A stretch of 40,216 nucleotides of DNA from the NCBI GenBank assembly GCA_016764775.1, contig JAESRE010000020.1, positions 1 to 40,216 on the forward strand. Reading direction: 5' to 3'. The DNA comes from Alphaproteobacteria bacterium (GTDB lineage: Bacteria > Pseudomonadota > Alphaproteobacteria > Micavibrionales > Micavibrionaceae). The translations under genes and the position numbers were made by a program. The notes beneath the pieces are model-generated. The model worked only from the letters and a program-made list of their open reading frames with translations. It was not told where the DNA came from and made no database searches. Shown here piece by piece: positions 17,120-24,258 of this stretch. Position 1 is the stretch's first letter. Each line of letters starts with the position of its first letter.

Positions 17120-17144
17120 GCGCACTTACGCAAACTTCGTTTGC
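17120..17144 (-). other. Candidate oriT
   Basis: On the minus strand a perfect inverted repeat GCAAAC-GAA-GTTTGC (17144-17130) is directly followed by GTAAGTGCGC (17129-17120). This is the layout I recall for the RSF1010/R1162 (MobQ) oriT: an inverted repeat, then TAAGTGCGC with nicking near its end. It lies 55 bp upstream of a MobA/MobL relaxase, its expected user. The motif comparison is from memory, not an alignment. Confidence 0.55.
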
Positions 17145-17199
17145 AGCGCGCGGCGACCTTTTAGGCCGCCTTAAACGGCACGGGGGATTTACTGCGTAA

Positions 17200-19518
17200 A
17201 TGGCAATCTACCACTGTAGCTTGCGAATCTTTTCACGGGGTCTTGGCCACTCGGCCGTGGCTGCCGCTGCGTATCGCGCTGGGGCGCAGATAAAGGACGA
17301 ACGCACCGGACGTATTCATCGCTACGAAAAGCGCCATGGAGTAAAGAGCGCTTTTATACTGGCTCCCAATTCAGCCCCCGAAAAGTTTCAAAACCGTGCC
17401 GTTTTGTGGAATGCGGCGGAAAGCTCAGAAAACCGTAAGAATTCCCGCGTAGCGCGAGAGGTTATTCTGGCCTTGCCGCATGAGCTATCTGATAAAGCAC
17501 GCGCGGAGCTATCGCGCGATATGGGGCTTTATCTCATAGAACGCTACCGCGTTGCTGTGGATGTGGCCATTCACAGCCCTGTTACGGGTGATGGCCACGA
17601 CCCCCGTAACCACCACGCCCACCTGCTCTTCACAACCCGTGAAATCACAGAAGACGGCTTTGGTGTAAAAACCCGAATTCTTGATGACAAAGTCAGTGGC
17701 CCTCAAGAAATCGAGGTCATTCGAGAAGTGTGGGAAACACTGGCGAATGATGCGCTGGAACGCGCAGGGTTTGAGGATGTCAAAATCGACCGCCGTACAC
17801 TCGCAGACCAAGGCGAAGACCGCATACCTCAAACTCATATTGGCCCCAAGGCCAAAGCTTCGGAAGACGAAACCGACAAAGGCGAGGATGAGCAACAGGG
17901 CGACAAAGACCAAGGCGGCAAGAAAGGTTCATCCGGCGGCGCGTCTACAAAACCCAAGACACAGAAGTCCGCAGGCAAAGATGATGAGGACGGTAAGGAC
18001 GAGGAAGATAGCAAAAGCGGTTCCGGTGATGCTGTCGCTTTAAAGCTGGAAAGCAAGCTCCGTAAAGATCACAAAAACCGTGAGGTTGATTACCGTGTCA
18101 TCGACCGGCGACAAACCCGCCAGAATTTCGTTGATGAAATAAAGCGCCTGAATGAGCGTAGAGCCGCTTTCGGAGACAAGCCTATCAAGGAACAGCTTGT
18201 TGACCTCGACAAGCTCATGGAGCGCCTCGATGCGCGGCTGGAGCGGTTACAAGCAATAGAGACTAAAACCTCCCTGCCCGGCAAGCTGCTGGAGCTGATC
18301 GAACAAACAGCATTAAAAGCTGCTGAACTCCTTGGCCTCAGAAAACAAGAAGGCCTGATGGAGAAGCTTTCACGCACCGAAGAAAAGGCCCGTGAAGAAC
18401 GTCAGCACTCACGTTATGGCCGCACATACCGCAAAGGCCTTCATACCCAGATCAAAGAGATGAAGACCAACATCGAAAGGCTGGAAGTAAAACAGGCAGA
18501 AGTTAAACGCTACAGCACTTTTGTAGAAAAACTAGAAAAAGAAATTGCTCACCACACACCCTCTATTGAAACTCAGCCAAAAGCTGAAGTTAAAAAACCA
18601 ATCAAAAAGACTTCGAATACCGAGCTTTCTTTAAAGCTCAAACTCAAAGCATCAGCGTTACAAGAAACCATTCCGGATACATTCAAACCGTCTAAGCCTA
18701 TCGAAGCACCGCCACAACAGCCTCACGTTGAAACGACCGATAAACCACAACCGAGATTGACTGAAAAAGCGCAAGTTTTTGAGCCTGAAAATGCTGCAGC
18801 AAAAACCGATCGATTTATTGCAGAACGATCTTTCAAAACCCGCGCGGATATTTCTACATACGAAAAAAGTAAAAAGACAGAACAAGACTGGAAGACGCGG
18901 AACGCCGTGCCGTTTAAAGCAATGGTGCGCGAGATGGAAACACGGACACCACCAGAACCAACGAAACAAGAGGCGCGTGTACGAACGGGCAAAACGCTGC
19001 AACAAGAATTACGGCGAGAGCACACAAGCCGCGTTGAAAAAGCAAGGGAACACGTTCCGGAGAAACACAAACCGCCGGAGCGCGAGGTTACGCCGCCACA
19101 ACGGGGCAAAGTTTATTTTAAAGATTTGGAAGATGTTCGCTCTCGTAAAAGGGAAGACGTTAAAGGCTCATCGCTACGTTCAAAATTTAAAGCCTCGGAA
19201 AAGCCTACCAGCGAAAAGCCACCGACAATGACCAACGAAGAGCATAGCGCGCTCCGGCGCTCACGAAGCGAGGAAAAAAGATCAAAGATTAACCCGAAAT
19301 ATAAAGCGGAACCCTATGCGGAAAATAACGAACCAAAAGCTAATGCATCGAACCCGAAGCCAAGCACTAAGACTTCATTCAGCGAAAGTTCATCTGCCGC
19401 GCCAAAAGCTGAAAGCTCTCGCCCAAAAATGAGCTGCAGCTTTAACGAACAATCTGATTTGGATGAAACGCAGAACCACCACAAACCCGACGACGATGAA
19501 CCGGAGGCAGATATTTAA
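17200..19518 (+). CDS. mobA: MobA/MobL (MobQ-type) relaxase
   Basis: A 772-residue conjugative relaxase that would nick oriT and pilot the strand through a helper's transfer channel. The N-terminal 210 residues are the MobA/MobL domain: MAIYHCSLRIFSRG start, AAAAYRAG, and the three-His metal motif NHHAHLLFTTR at about 137-147. A Lys/Glu/Asp-rich linker follows, then coiled-coil (about 290-450) and a long disordered, charged tail. There is no primase or helicase domain. No type IV secretion or coupling genes are in the window, so the island is mobilizable rather than self-transmissible. The stop codon lies within an old att-like sequence. Confidence 0.93.
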   Translation: MAIYHCSLRIFSRGLGHSAVAAAAYRAGAQIKDERTGRIHRYEKRHGVKSAFILAPNSAPEKFQNRAVLWNAAESSENRKNSRVAREVILALPHELSDKARAELSRDMGLYLIERYRVAVDVAIHSPVTGDGHDPRNHHAHLLFTTREITEDGFGVKTRILDDKVSGPQEIEVIREVWETLANDALERAGFEDVKIDRRTLADQGEDRIPQTHIGPKAKASEDETDKGEDEQQGDKDQGGKKGSSGGASTKPKTQKSAGKDDEDGKDEEDSKSGSGDAVALKLESKLRKDHKNREVDYRVIDRRQTRQNFVDEIKRLNERRAAFGDKPIKEQLVDLDKLMERLDARLERLQAIETKTSLPGKLLELIEQTALKAAELLGLRKQEGLMEKLSRTEEKAREERQHSRYGRTYRKGLHTQIKEMKTNIERLEVKQAEVKRYSTFVEKLEKEIAHHTPSIETQPKAEVKKPIKKTSNTELSLKLKLKASALQETIPDTFKPSKPIEAPPQQPHVETTDKPQPRLTEKAQVFEPENAAAKTDRFIAERSFKTRADISTYEKSKKTEQDWKTRNAVPFKAMVREMETRTPPEPTKQEARVRTGKTLQQELRREHTSRVEKAREHVPEKHKPPEREVTPPQRGKVYFKDLEDVRSRKREDVKGSSLRSKFKASEKPTSEKPPTMTNEEHSALRRSRSEEKRSKINPKYKAEPYAENNEPKANASNPKPSTKTSFSESSSAAPKAESSRPKMSCSFNEQSDLDETQNHHKPDDDEPEADI

Positions 19519-19566
19519 CCTGTCGTCCGTAAGGACTTACGAATTCAAGTCTCGCCGGACCCACCA
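19507..19566 (+). repeat. Decayed attachment site (tRNA-Leu 3' end scar)
   Basis: From about 19520 to 19566 the sequence matches the tRNA-Leu 3' half with a few changes (GTCCGTAAGGAC, TTCAAGTCTCGCCGGACCCACCA). The preceding GCAGATATTTAACCTGTCG (19507-19525) still resembles the anticodon arm GCAGACTTAAAATCTGTTG, agreeing at 13 of 19 positions. It is probably the former right end of the int-to-mob segment. The relaxase stop TAA lies inside the old core. Confidence 0.7.
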
Positions 19567-19744
19567 TTGCACCCAATTGTCAAAGCATCCTGAAATAGAT
19601 CCATGAGCCACCAGAAACTGTTTATATATTAAGTTTGAGGTTGTTTTGTAATTCACAGAAGAAAACGCACGTTTATTGCAAAGAAAAGAGAGGCCGCATT
19701 TAATTATACGCTCTTGCTAAGAATTGCTATACAGTCGCGGCATC

Positions 19745-20482
19745 ATGAACAAAAAGAAAAACACCATCCTTGTGGTGGACTCCGACCAAAAAACTCAAAA
19801 AATGATGAAAATTGTTTTGGATGAGGCGGATTTCAAGCTGGTGGATTGTCTGACCGGAAAACAGGCTGTGCGTCTCGCTGCCTCAACAAAACCTGACTTA
19901 ATATTGCTGGACCTTAATCTACCAGATATGGAGGGTGGTGATATTATATCAGCTCTGCGTGAGTGGACTGAAATTCCAATCATCATTCTTTCCGCACGGG
20001 CGGAGGAAAATGATGTAGTAAAAGCTCTCAACATGGGGGCCAACGACTATATCATTAAACCGTTCAACTCCGATATTCTACTAGCCCGTATCAACGCCTC
20101 TTTGCGAGCATCTATGATCAGGGAAACAGGTGAACCGGAGCTGGTCAACGGCCCTTTAAGAATTGACCTGGTGCGCCATGAAGTGTTTCTGGATGACGAG
20201 ATTGTGGCTTTCACGCCGAAAGAATACAACCTCCTGCGCTATTTCATCATTAATCGTGGCAAAATGCTGTCCCACCGGGAAATCCTAAAAGCGGTTTGGG
20301 GCGATGCACATGCTGATGACACACAATATTTGCGCGTTTTTATCGGTCAGATACGGGAAAAAATTGATCAAAAATCTCCCGTCCCGTCTCTCATAGTCAC
20401 CGAAGCGGGGATCGGCTACCGGATGGAAAACGCCGATATTGCGCCCCTGCATACGCAAGGTGAGATTAAGCTTTTGGGGTAA
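19745..20482 (+). CDS. KdpE-like OmpR-family response regulator
   Basis: A 245-residue transcription factor. The receiver domain (about 5-120) has the phospho-acceptor in DLILLDLNLPD, the switch Ser in IIILSARAE and the Lys in YIIKPF. The winged helix (about 140-235) contains FTPKEYNLLRYFI, DTQYLRVFIGQIREKI and LIVTEAGIGYRM. The whole is close to KdpE, the regulator of the potassium-uptake operon. No kdpD or kdpFABC is nearby, so it is an orphan copy, perhaps tuned to potassium or osmotic stress. The ATG at 19745 is preferred to TTG 19724. It is the first gene of the second cargo block. Confidence 0.88.
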   Translation: MNKKKNTILVVDSDQKTQKMMKIVLDEADFKLVDCLTGKQAVRLAASTKPDLILLDLNLPDMEGGDIISALREWTEIPIIILSARAEENDVVKALNMGANDYIIKPFNSDILLARINASLRASMIRETGEPELVNGPLRIDLVRHEVFLDDEIVAFTPKEYNLLRYFIINRGKMLSHREILKAVWGDAHADDTQYLRVFIGQIREKIDQKSPVPSLIVTEAGIGYRMENADIAPLHTQGEIKLLG

Positions 20483-20490
20483 GCCTTACA

Positions 20491-20533
20491 GAATCCTTAT
20501 ACCGTTGCACATCTTCCCCATCGTTTCCTGACG
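20491..20533 (+). promoter_or_regulatory. Divergent copy of the cargo-block upstream motif
   Basis: The segment with TTATAC, then TCTTCCCCATCGTTTCCTGA resembles the 43-bp motif at 21292 and 21611. It precedes the small ORFs and CBS gene. The match is clear in the second half and weak in the first. Confidence 0.35.
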
Positions 20534-20552
20534 AGAATGCCGCCATACTCAT

Positions 20553-20723
20553 ATGAGTTATTATTCACCGAAAGTAGCTAAAATGAAGCACACGCAATTA
20601 ACACCTATGAGCAAGGAAAACCTTGCTAGTAATATCGCAGGAACGCCCATCATAAAATCTCCGCTCAGAACGGTCTGGATCGCCCGGCCACCCAAAAAGC
20701 AATCAAAAACGTCGTCAAAATGA
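20553..20723 (+). CDS. Small basic ORF (56 aa)
   Basis: A 56-codon frame beginning MSYYSPKVAKMKHTQLTP and ending in a basic Lys/Ser-rich tail. It lies directly downstream of a copy of the repeated upstream motif, the same arrangement as the two clearer small genes at 21382 and 21704. Its TGA overlaps the ATG of the next ORF. The ribosome binding site is poor and no family is recognised. Translation is uncertain. Confidence 0.3.
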   Translation: MSYYSPKVAKMKHTQLTPMSKENLASNIAGTPIIKSPLRTVWIARPPKKQSKTSSK

Positions 20724-20830
20724 ATGGGCCTTTCGTAGATTTTAAAGACTGCCTACTGATTATCATAGCCTTAGGCTTGGTAATAACAGCCCTCTATTAC
20801 TTAGGTATTTTTAACTTACTAATCTTTTAA
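20720..20830 (+). CDS. Small single-pass membrane protein (36 aa)
   Basis: A 36-residue frame: a short polar start (MNGPFVDFKD), then one continuous hydrophobic helix (CLLIIIALGLVITALYYLGI) to the end. Its ATG overlaps the previous stop as ATGA, which suggests translational coupling. It ends 15 bp before the CBS gene. Short one-helix proteins of this kind are common in stress-related loci. The function is unknown. Confidence 0.4.
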   Translation: MNGPFVDFKDCLLIIIALGLVITALYYLGIFNLLIF

Positions 20831-20845
20831 AGGGAAAAAACATAT

Positions 20846-21274
20846 ATGCAGGCCAAAGACATCATGAGCAGAAACGTAGAAGTCGTATTACCAAGCACGT
20901 ATTTGAGTGAGGTTGCCCGACGCATGCATCAACGCGATTGTGGTTGTATATTGATTGCAGAAAAAGACAGACTTGTGGGCGTAATTACTGACCGAGATCT
21001 GGTCATACGCGGAATGTCTGAAGGACACAATCCCGGCAGCACGAAAGCGGAACACCTCATGACGAAGAAGGTTTTATATTGCCGCAATACGGACGAAGCA
21101 CTTGATGTTTCCTTAAATATGGCAAAAAACAAAATTCGTCGTTTGCCCGTTCTGGACGAAAATAAACGACTAGTCGGCATCATCTCTTTAGGCGATATAG
21201 CCGCTAATCTCGAAGACTATAATGTATGTGGCAAGGCCATGGGACATATCTGTGCTGCGCCCCCAAAATCATAA
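20846..21274 (+). CDS. CBS-domain-pair protein
   Basis: A 142-residue stand-alone Bateman module. The first CBS repeat spans about 1-60 (MQAKDIMSRNVEVVLPSTYL, then GVITDRDLVIRGMSEG) and the second about 68-125 (MTKKVLYCRNTDEALDVSLN, then RRLPVLDENKRLVGIISLGD). Such pairs bind adenine nucleotides and sense energy or ionic state. AAAGGG lies upstream of the ATG. The tail MGHICAAPPKS is short. It sits between the orphan KdpE-like regulator and small hydrophilic proteins, fitting a stress-response cargo set. The partner protein is unknown. Confidence 0.9.
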   Translation: MQAKDIMSRNVEVVLPSTYLSEVARRMHQRDCGCILIAEKDRLVGVITDRDLVIRGMSEGHNPGSTKAEHLMTKKVLYCRNTDEALDVSLNMAKNKIRRLPVLDENKRLVGIISLGDIAANLEDYNVCGKAMGHICAAPPKS

Positions 21275-21291
21275 AAAAATCAAACTTTACT

Positions 21292-21334
21292 GAAATATTA
21301 TATGCCCACGTCTTTCCCGCATCGCTTCCTGATA
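21292..21334 (+). promoter_or_regulatory. Repeated 43-bp upstream motif, copy 1
   Basis: It starts GAAATATTATATGCCC and ends CTTTCCCGCATCGCTTCCTGATA. It agrees with the copy at 21611-21653 at 39 of 43 positions. It lies about 50 bp upstream of a small gene start, so it is probably a shared promoter or activator site. Confidence 0.6.
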
Positions 21335-21381
21335 CATCGCCTCGTATGATCTAACCACACAAACAACCAAAGGATAAAACC

Positions 21382-21519
21382 ATGTTCAATAAAGATAAAA
21401 AAGCAAACCAAGACAATCAATCGAAAGGCAACAAACAGGAGCGCCAAGATAAAAAGCCCCCCCAGCAAAACACTAGCAAAAACCAAAAAGAAGAAAAGGC
21501 GGCGGGCGGCAAAAACTAG
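21382..21519 (+). CDS. Small hydrophilic Lys/Gln-rich protein (45 aa)
   Basis: A 45-residue, highly charged and probably disordered protein (MFNKDKKANQDNQSKGNKQE to KAAGGKN) with no hydrophobic core. AAAGGA lies 8 bp before the ATG, the repeated 43-bp motif is upstream, and a strong terminator follows. It therefore looks like a complete monocistronic unit. Composition resembles small stress-induced hydrophilins, though I cannot assign a family. It is probably a functional relative of the next small protein. Confidence 0.6.
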   Translation: MFNKDKKANQDNQSKGNKQERQDKKPPQQNTSKNQKEEKAAGGKN

Positions 21520-21539
21520 CCAAACCCCAAAGCTTCCCC

Positions 21540-21580
21540 AATCGCCCGGTATCCCTGTATGCCGGGCGATTATTCTTATA
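21540..21580 (+). terminator. Rho-independent terminator
   Basis: A 10-bp stem AATCGCCCGG/CCGGGCGATT (21540-21549 and 21562-21571) is followed by a T-rich run (TATTCTTATATT). It closes the small-gene unit at 21382-21519. Confidence 0.75.
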
Positions 21581-21610
21581 TTAGAAAAACATCCACAACA
21601 CTTCCTTACG

Positions 21611-21653
21611 GAAATATTATATGCCCGTGCCTTTCCCGCATCGCTTCTTGATA
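21611..21653 (+). promoter_or_regulatory. Repeated 43-bp upstream motif, copy 2
   Basis: It agrees with 21292-21334 at 39 of 43 positions. It again lies about 50 bp upstream of a small hydrophilic gene with a good ribosome binding site. Conservation is concentrated in this block while flanks differ, which argues for function rather than recent duplication. Confidence 0.6.
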
Positions 21654-21703
21654 TGGCCAAGCATAAGCTTAAACATACCCCACCCCAAACGAAGGAAGTT
21701 AAT

Positions 21704-21859
21704 ATGTCTGCACCAAGTAAACTCTCAAATTTAACGAGAACCGAAAAAGCAATTAAAGATCAGCAAAACTCTGATGAAAAGGATGCTGCGAAAGCTGGAA
21801 ATGAGAAGAATAACAAAGCGGATAAAGCCGAGATGCAAAATGAAGGCGGAAAATCCTAA
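21704..21859 (+). CDS. Small hydrophilic Lys/Glu-rich protein (51 aa)
   Basis: A 51-residue, charged, probably disordered protein (MSAPSKLSNLTRTEKAIKDQ to MQNEGGKS). An open frame extends to 21653, but GAAGGAAG just before the ATG at 21704 decides the start. It is preceded by the repeated 43-bp motif and followed by a hairpin terminator, giving the same layout as the gene at 21382. A hydrophilin-like stress role is inferred from composition only. Confidence 0.6.
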   Translation: MSAPSKLSNLTRTEKAIKDQQNSDEKDAAKAGNEKNNKADKAEMQNEGGKS

Positions 21860-21877
21860 ACCCCACTAAAAAGGAAA

Positions 21878-21903
21878 CGGGCTAAATGCCCGCTTTCTTC
21901 TTA
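21878..21903 (+). terminator. Rho-independent terminator
   Basis: A stem CGGGC-TAAAT-GCCCG (21878-21892) is followed by TTTCTTCTT. It lies 18 bp after the stop codon of the small gene. Confidence 0.65.
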
Positions 21904-21929
21904 GCTTTAAGAACGAATAGGACAAGAAA

Positions 21930-22493
21930 ATGAACACAGAAAAGAATAAAATAATTCTTCTGATTGTTAATAATGATTTTGCAGAAACCGAGGATATCAA
22001 AAACCGCCTTAATCAAGAAATGCGTGTACCTTGGAGTTTAGCCCATTGTGTAAATGTGGAAGAAGCACGTTCCCGAATTAATAAAGCCAGCGTAGTAATC
22101 TTAAAACCGGAAATGGAAGACCTATCTAGTGCAGAAGAAGTTTTTAAAACCATTGAAAACATGGCTTTTGAAATACCCATTATTGTGCTTAGAGACGATA
22201 ACCACGACAAGAACGGCCTTTCGACCTATGTGATGGAAAAAGGGGCTGCTGATATTTTAATCAGAGGTCAGTTTTCACGCTTAGTAGATGCTATTGAATT
22301 TGCGATTATCCGACAGAAGATCAAAACAGGCACAAGAAAAGCCAGTGATAAAACACTTCAAGACAGTAAAGATGTCGGAGAAATAAAGTACAAAGAAAGC
22401 TGCGACCAACGACTGAAAGACCAAGAAGCAAACAAACATGCCCTGTCTATGTTTATGGGTGACTACTCCTCAAGCACAAAAGAAGAAACGTAA
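21930..22493 (+). CDS. Degenerate receiver-like protein
   Basis: A 187-residue protein whose first 125 residues follow a response-regulator receiver layout: IILLIVNNDFAETEDIKNRL, then ASVVILKPEMEDLSS, then IPIIVLRDDN, then GAADILIRGQFSRLVDAIEF. The phospho-acceptor Asp is absent (VVILKPE where LLDxxxP is expected), and the conserved Lys is also not kept. It is probably a pseudo-receiver that works by binding rather than phosphorylation. The last 60 residues are charged and unrecognised. It lies in the stress cargo block between terminated small genes and nhaA. Confidence 0.7.
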   Translation: MNTEKNKIILLIVNNDFAETEDIKNRLNQEMRVPWSLAHCVNVEEARSRINKASVVILKPEMEDLSSAEEVFKTIENMAFEIPIIVLRDDNHDKNGLSTYVMEKGAADILIRGQFSRLVDAIEFAIIRQKIKTGTRKASDKTLQDSKDVGEIKYKESCDQRLKDQEANKHALSMFMGDYSSSTKEET

Positions 22494-22494
22494 T

Positions 22495-22587
22495 ATGAAC
22501 ATAGTAGAAGCAGTATGCGCTTTTTGGAAATGGTTTCTGGATCTTCCGCCAAAGCGGAAACAAGATCAGAATCCTGATGACAATTAA
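22495..22587 (+). CDS. Very small ORF (30 aa)
   Basis: A 30-codon frame MNIVEAVCAFWKWFLDLPPK with a polar tail, starting 1 bp after the stop of the degenerate receiver gene. An AGAAGAAA purine tract lies upstream inside that gene. The aromatic amphipathic N-terminus could associate with membrane. It may be translated by coupling, or be chance. No family is recognised. Confidence 0.3.
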   Translation: MNIVEAVCAFWKWFLDLPPKRKQDQNPDDN

Positions 22588-22620
22588 ATTCTTAATAATT
22601 CTAACTTTATCTAAGGCTTC

Positions 22621-24018
22621 ATGCTCATGAGGGACTCCAAACATCACGGAGACCGTACTCTTCAGAGCTTCTTTGAGCGAAGGGTCGAGAGTTTTTTAAC
22701 GCCCCTTGAAAATTTTCTATACAAACAAACCACTGCAGCTTTATTACTTGCCTTGGCCACCCTAGCAGCCATTGCCTTGGCTAATTCCCCTTGGGCAGGC
22801 ATTATGAAGCATATAGCAGCAATGGAAGCCGGAACTGTTTTTCATCACTGGCAATTTTTCCTGCCCTTGAAAGAATGGATTAGCAGCGGTTTAATGGCTC
22901 TGTTTTTCTTCCTGATTGGCCTAGAGTTGAAACGGGAAGTTTTGGCAGGACGACTAAGACATCCAAACCAAATCAGTGTGGTGATCATGGCAGCCGTAGG
23001 CGGCATGGTGTTCCCCGCACTTATTTATTGGGCTATTAATCATGGTACAGATGGAGCTCATGGCTGGGCTATTCCTATGGCGACTGATACCGCATTCGCT
23101 ATAGGAGTTTTAGCGTTATTGGCTAAGAAGGTTTCTTACGGTATTTCAATCTTTCTTACAGCAATGGCAATTTTTGATGATATTGGCGCAATCGCCATCA
23201 TTTCCCTTTTCTATGCGCACGAAGTTCAAATCGGCTTTTTAATATTCGCATTTCTCATCTTGAGCATGCTGTTTTTGGTCAACGCTGCAGGTGTGCGGAA
23301 CGGTTGGGTTTACGCTATTCTTGGTTTCCTATTATGGTTTTGCATTTTTAATTCCGGAGTTCACGCCACTTTGGCAGGCTTACTTTTGGCCATAGCCATT
23401 CCCGCTAGAACCCGACTAGGACAGACCGGTTTTCTGGAAGAAATCAGAGAGCTTTTATCGATCTTTGAAACAAAGCAGAGTGAGAGGCATGAGCAAGGGA
23501 TGGATTCGAGAATATTAAGCGCAGAAGGACAGCATTTGCTTACTACAGACATAGAAGAAACAATCAAGAATGCTTCAACACCTTTGCAGCGCTGGGAAAC
23601 ATTTCTGATCCATCCCATTGGAATTATTGTTTTGCCCCTTTTTGCCCTGTTTAATGCCGGTGTTTCCCTTTCTGCTTCTGATTTGGGAGTAGCAATTACT
23701 TCGCCTGTGACCCTAGGCATTATTGGCGGGTTGGTAATCGGAAAACCACTAGGAGTTTTTCTGATGGTATACATAGCACTAGAGCTAAAAGCTGGAAAAT
23801 TGCCAGAAGGTATGCAATTCGCAGAAATTATTGGGGCAGGCTTACTCGGCGGGATAGGATTCACAATGTCCCTATTTATCGCAACACTTAGCTTTGAACA
23901 TAATCAGTATATGATTGATGCCGCTAAGACTGGCATTCTATTCGCATCTCTCATTTCAGCCATGTTGGCAAGCTTTTGGATTATGGTTACAAACAGCAAA
24001 ACAATGAAATTGGCATAA
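22621..24018 (+). CDS. nhaA: Na+/H+ antiporter NhaA
   Basis: A 465-residue inner-membrane antiporter exporting Na+ (or Li+) in exchange for protons. About a dozen hydrophobic helices are visible. Family signatures include FFFLIGLELKREVLAGRL, PMATDTAFAIGVLALL, and the ion-binding Asp pair in AIFDDIGAI. There are also GVHATLAGLLLA and GAGLLGGIGFTMSLFIA near the C-terminus. A loop of about 60 residues between the halves is typical of many alphaproteobacterial NhaA. ATGs at 22621 and 22627 are both possible. It is the last gene before the right attachment site and is the clearest adaptive cargo, for salt or alkaline stress. Confidence 0.95.
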   Translation: MLMRDSKHHGDRTLQSFFERRVESFLTPLENFLYKQTTAALLLALATLAAIALANSPWAGIMKHIAAMEAGTVFHHWQFFLPLKEWISSGLMALFFFLIGLELKREVLAGRLRHPNQISVVIMAAVGGMVFPALIYWAINHGTDGAHGWAIPMATDTAFAIGVLALLAKKVSYGISIFLTAMAIFDDIGAIAIISLFYAHEVQIGFLIFAFLILSMLFLVNAAGVRNGWVYAILGFLLWFCIFNSGVHATLAGLLLAIAIPARTRLGQTGFLEEIRELLSIFETKQSERHEQGMDSRILSAEGQHLLTTDIEETIKNASTPLQRWETFLIHPIGIIVLPLFALFNAGVSLSASDLGVAITSPVTLGIIGGLVIGKPLGVFLMVYIALELKAGKLPEGMQFAEIIGAGLLGGIGFTMSLFIATLSFEHNQYMIDAAKTGILFASLISAMLASFWIMVTNSKTMKLA

Positions 24019-24162
24019 AGTATAAAAAAATTGAAAACACTAATCTGTTTGCACTTAGCAAACATAAAAAAATGCTTCTTACGCCCTTTTTTAATGTCTC
24101 AAATTCTTTATAATCGTGGTTGTGAAATGCTTTGTGAAAGAACACAGGTGCATCAGATTTTG

Positions 24163-24185
24163 ACTTACACAAGTCTTACACACTT
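24163..24185 (+). repeat. Right integrase arm-type repeat
   Basis: Identical over 23 bp to 5473-5495 and 73 nt from the right core. Two variant CTTGCACA units follow at 24183-24190 and 24195-24202. It indicates that this end belongs to the same integrase system as the left end. Confidence 0.75.
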
Positions 24186-24258
24186 GCACAGAAACTTGCA
24201 CAATTTTTCATAAAAAATGAAATTAGTTAATTAAATCAATGGTATATTATTATGGAAA

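Noticed and set aside
19745-20482. A complete Kdp potassium-uptake locus
   Set aside because: Only the KdpE-like regulator is present. No KdpD sensor kinase or KdpA/B/C genes lie anywhere in the window.
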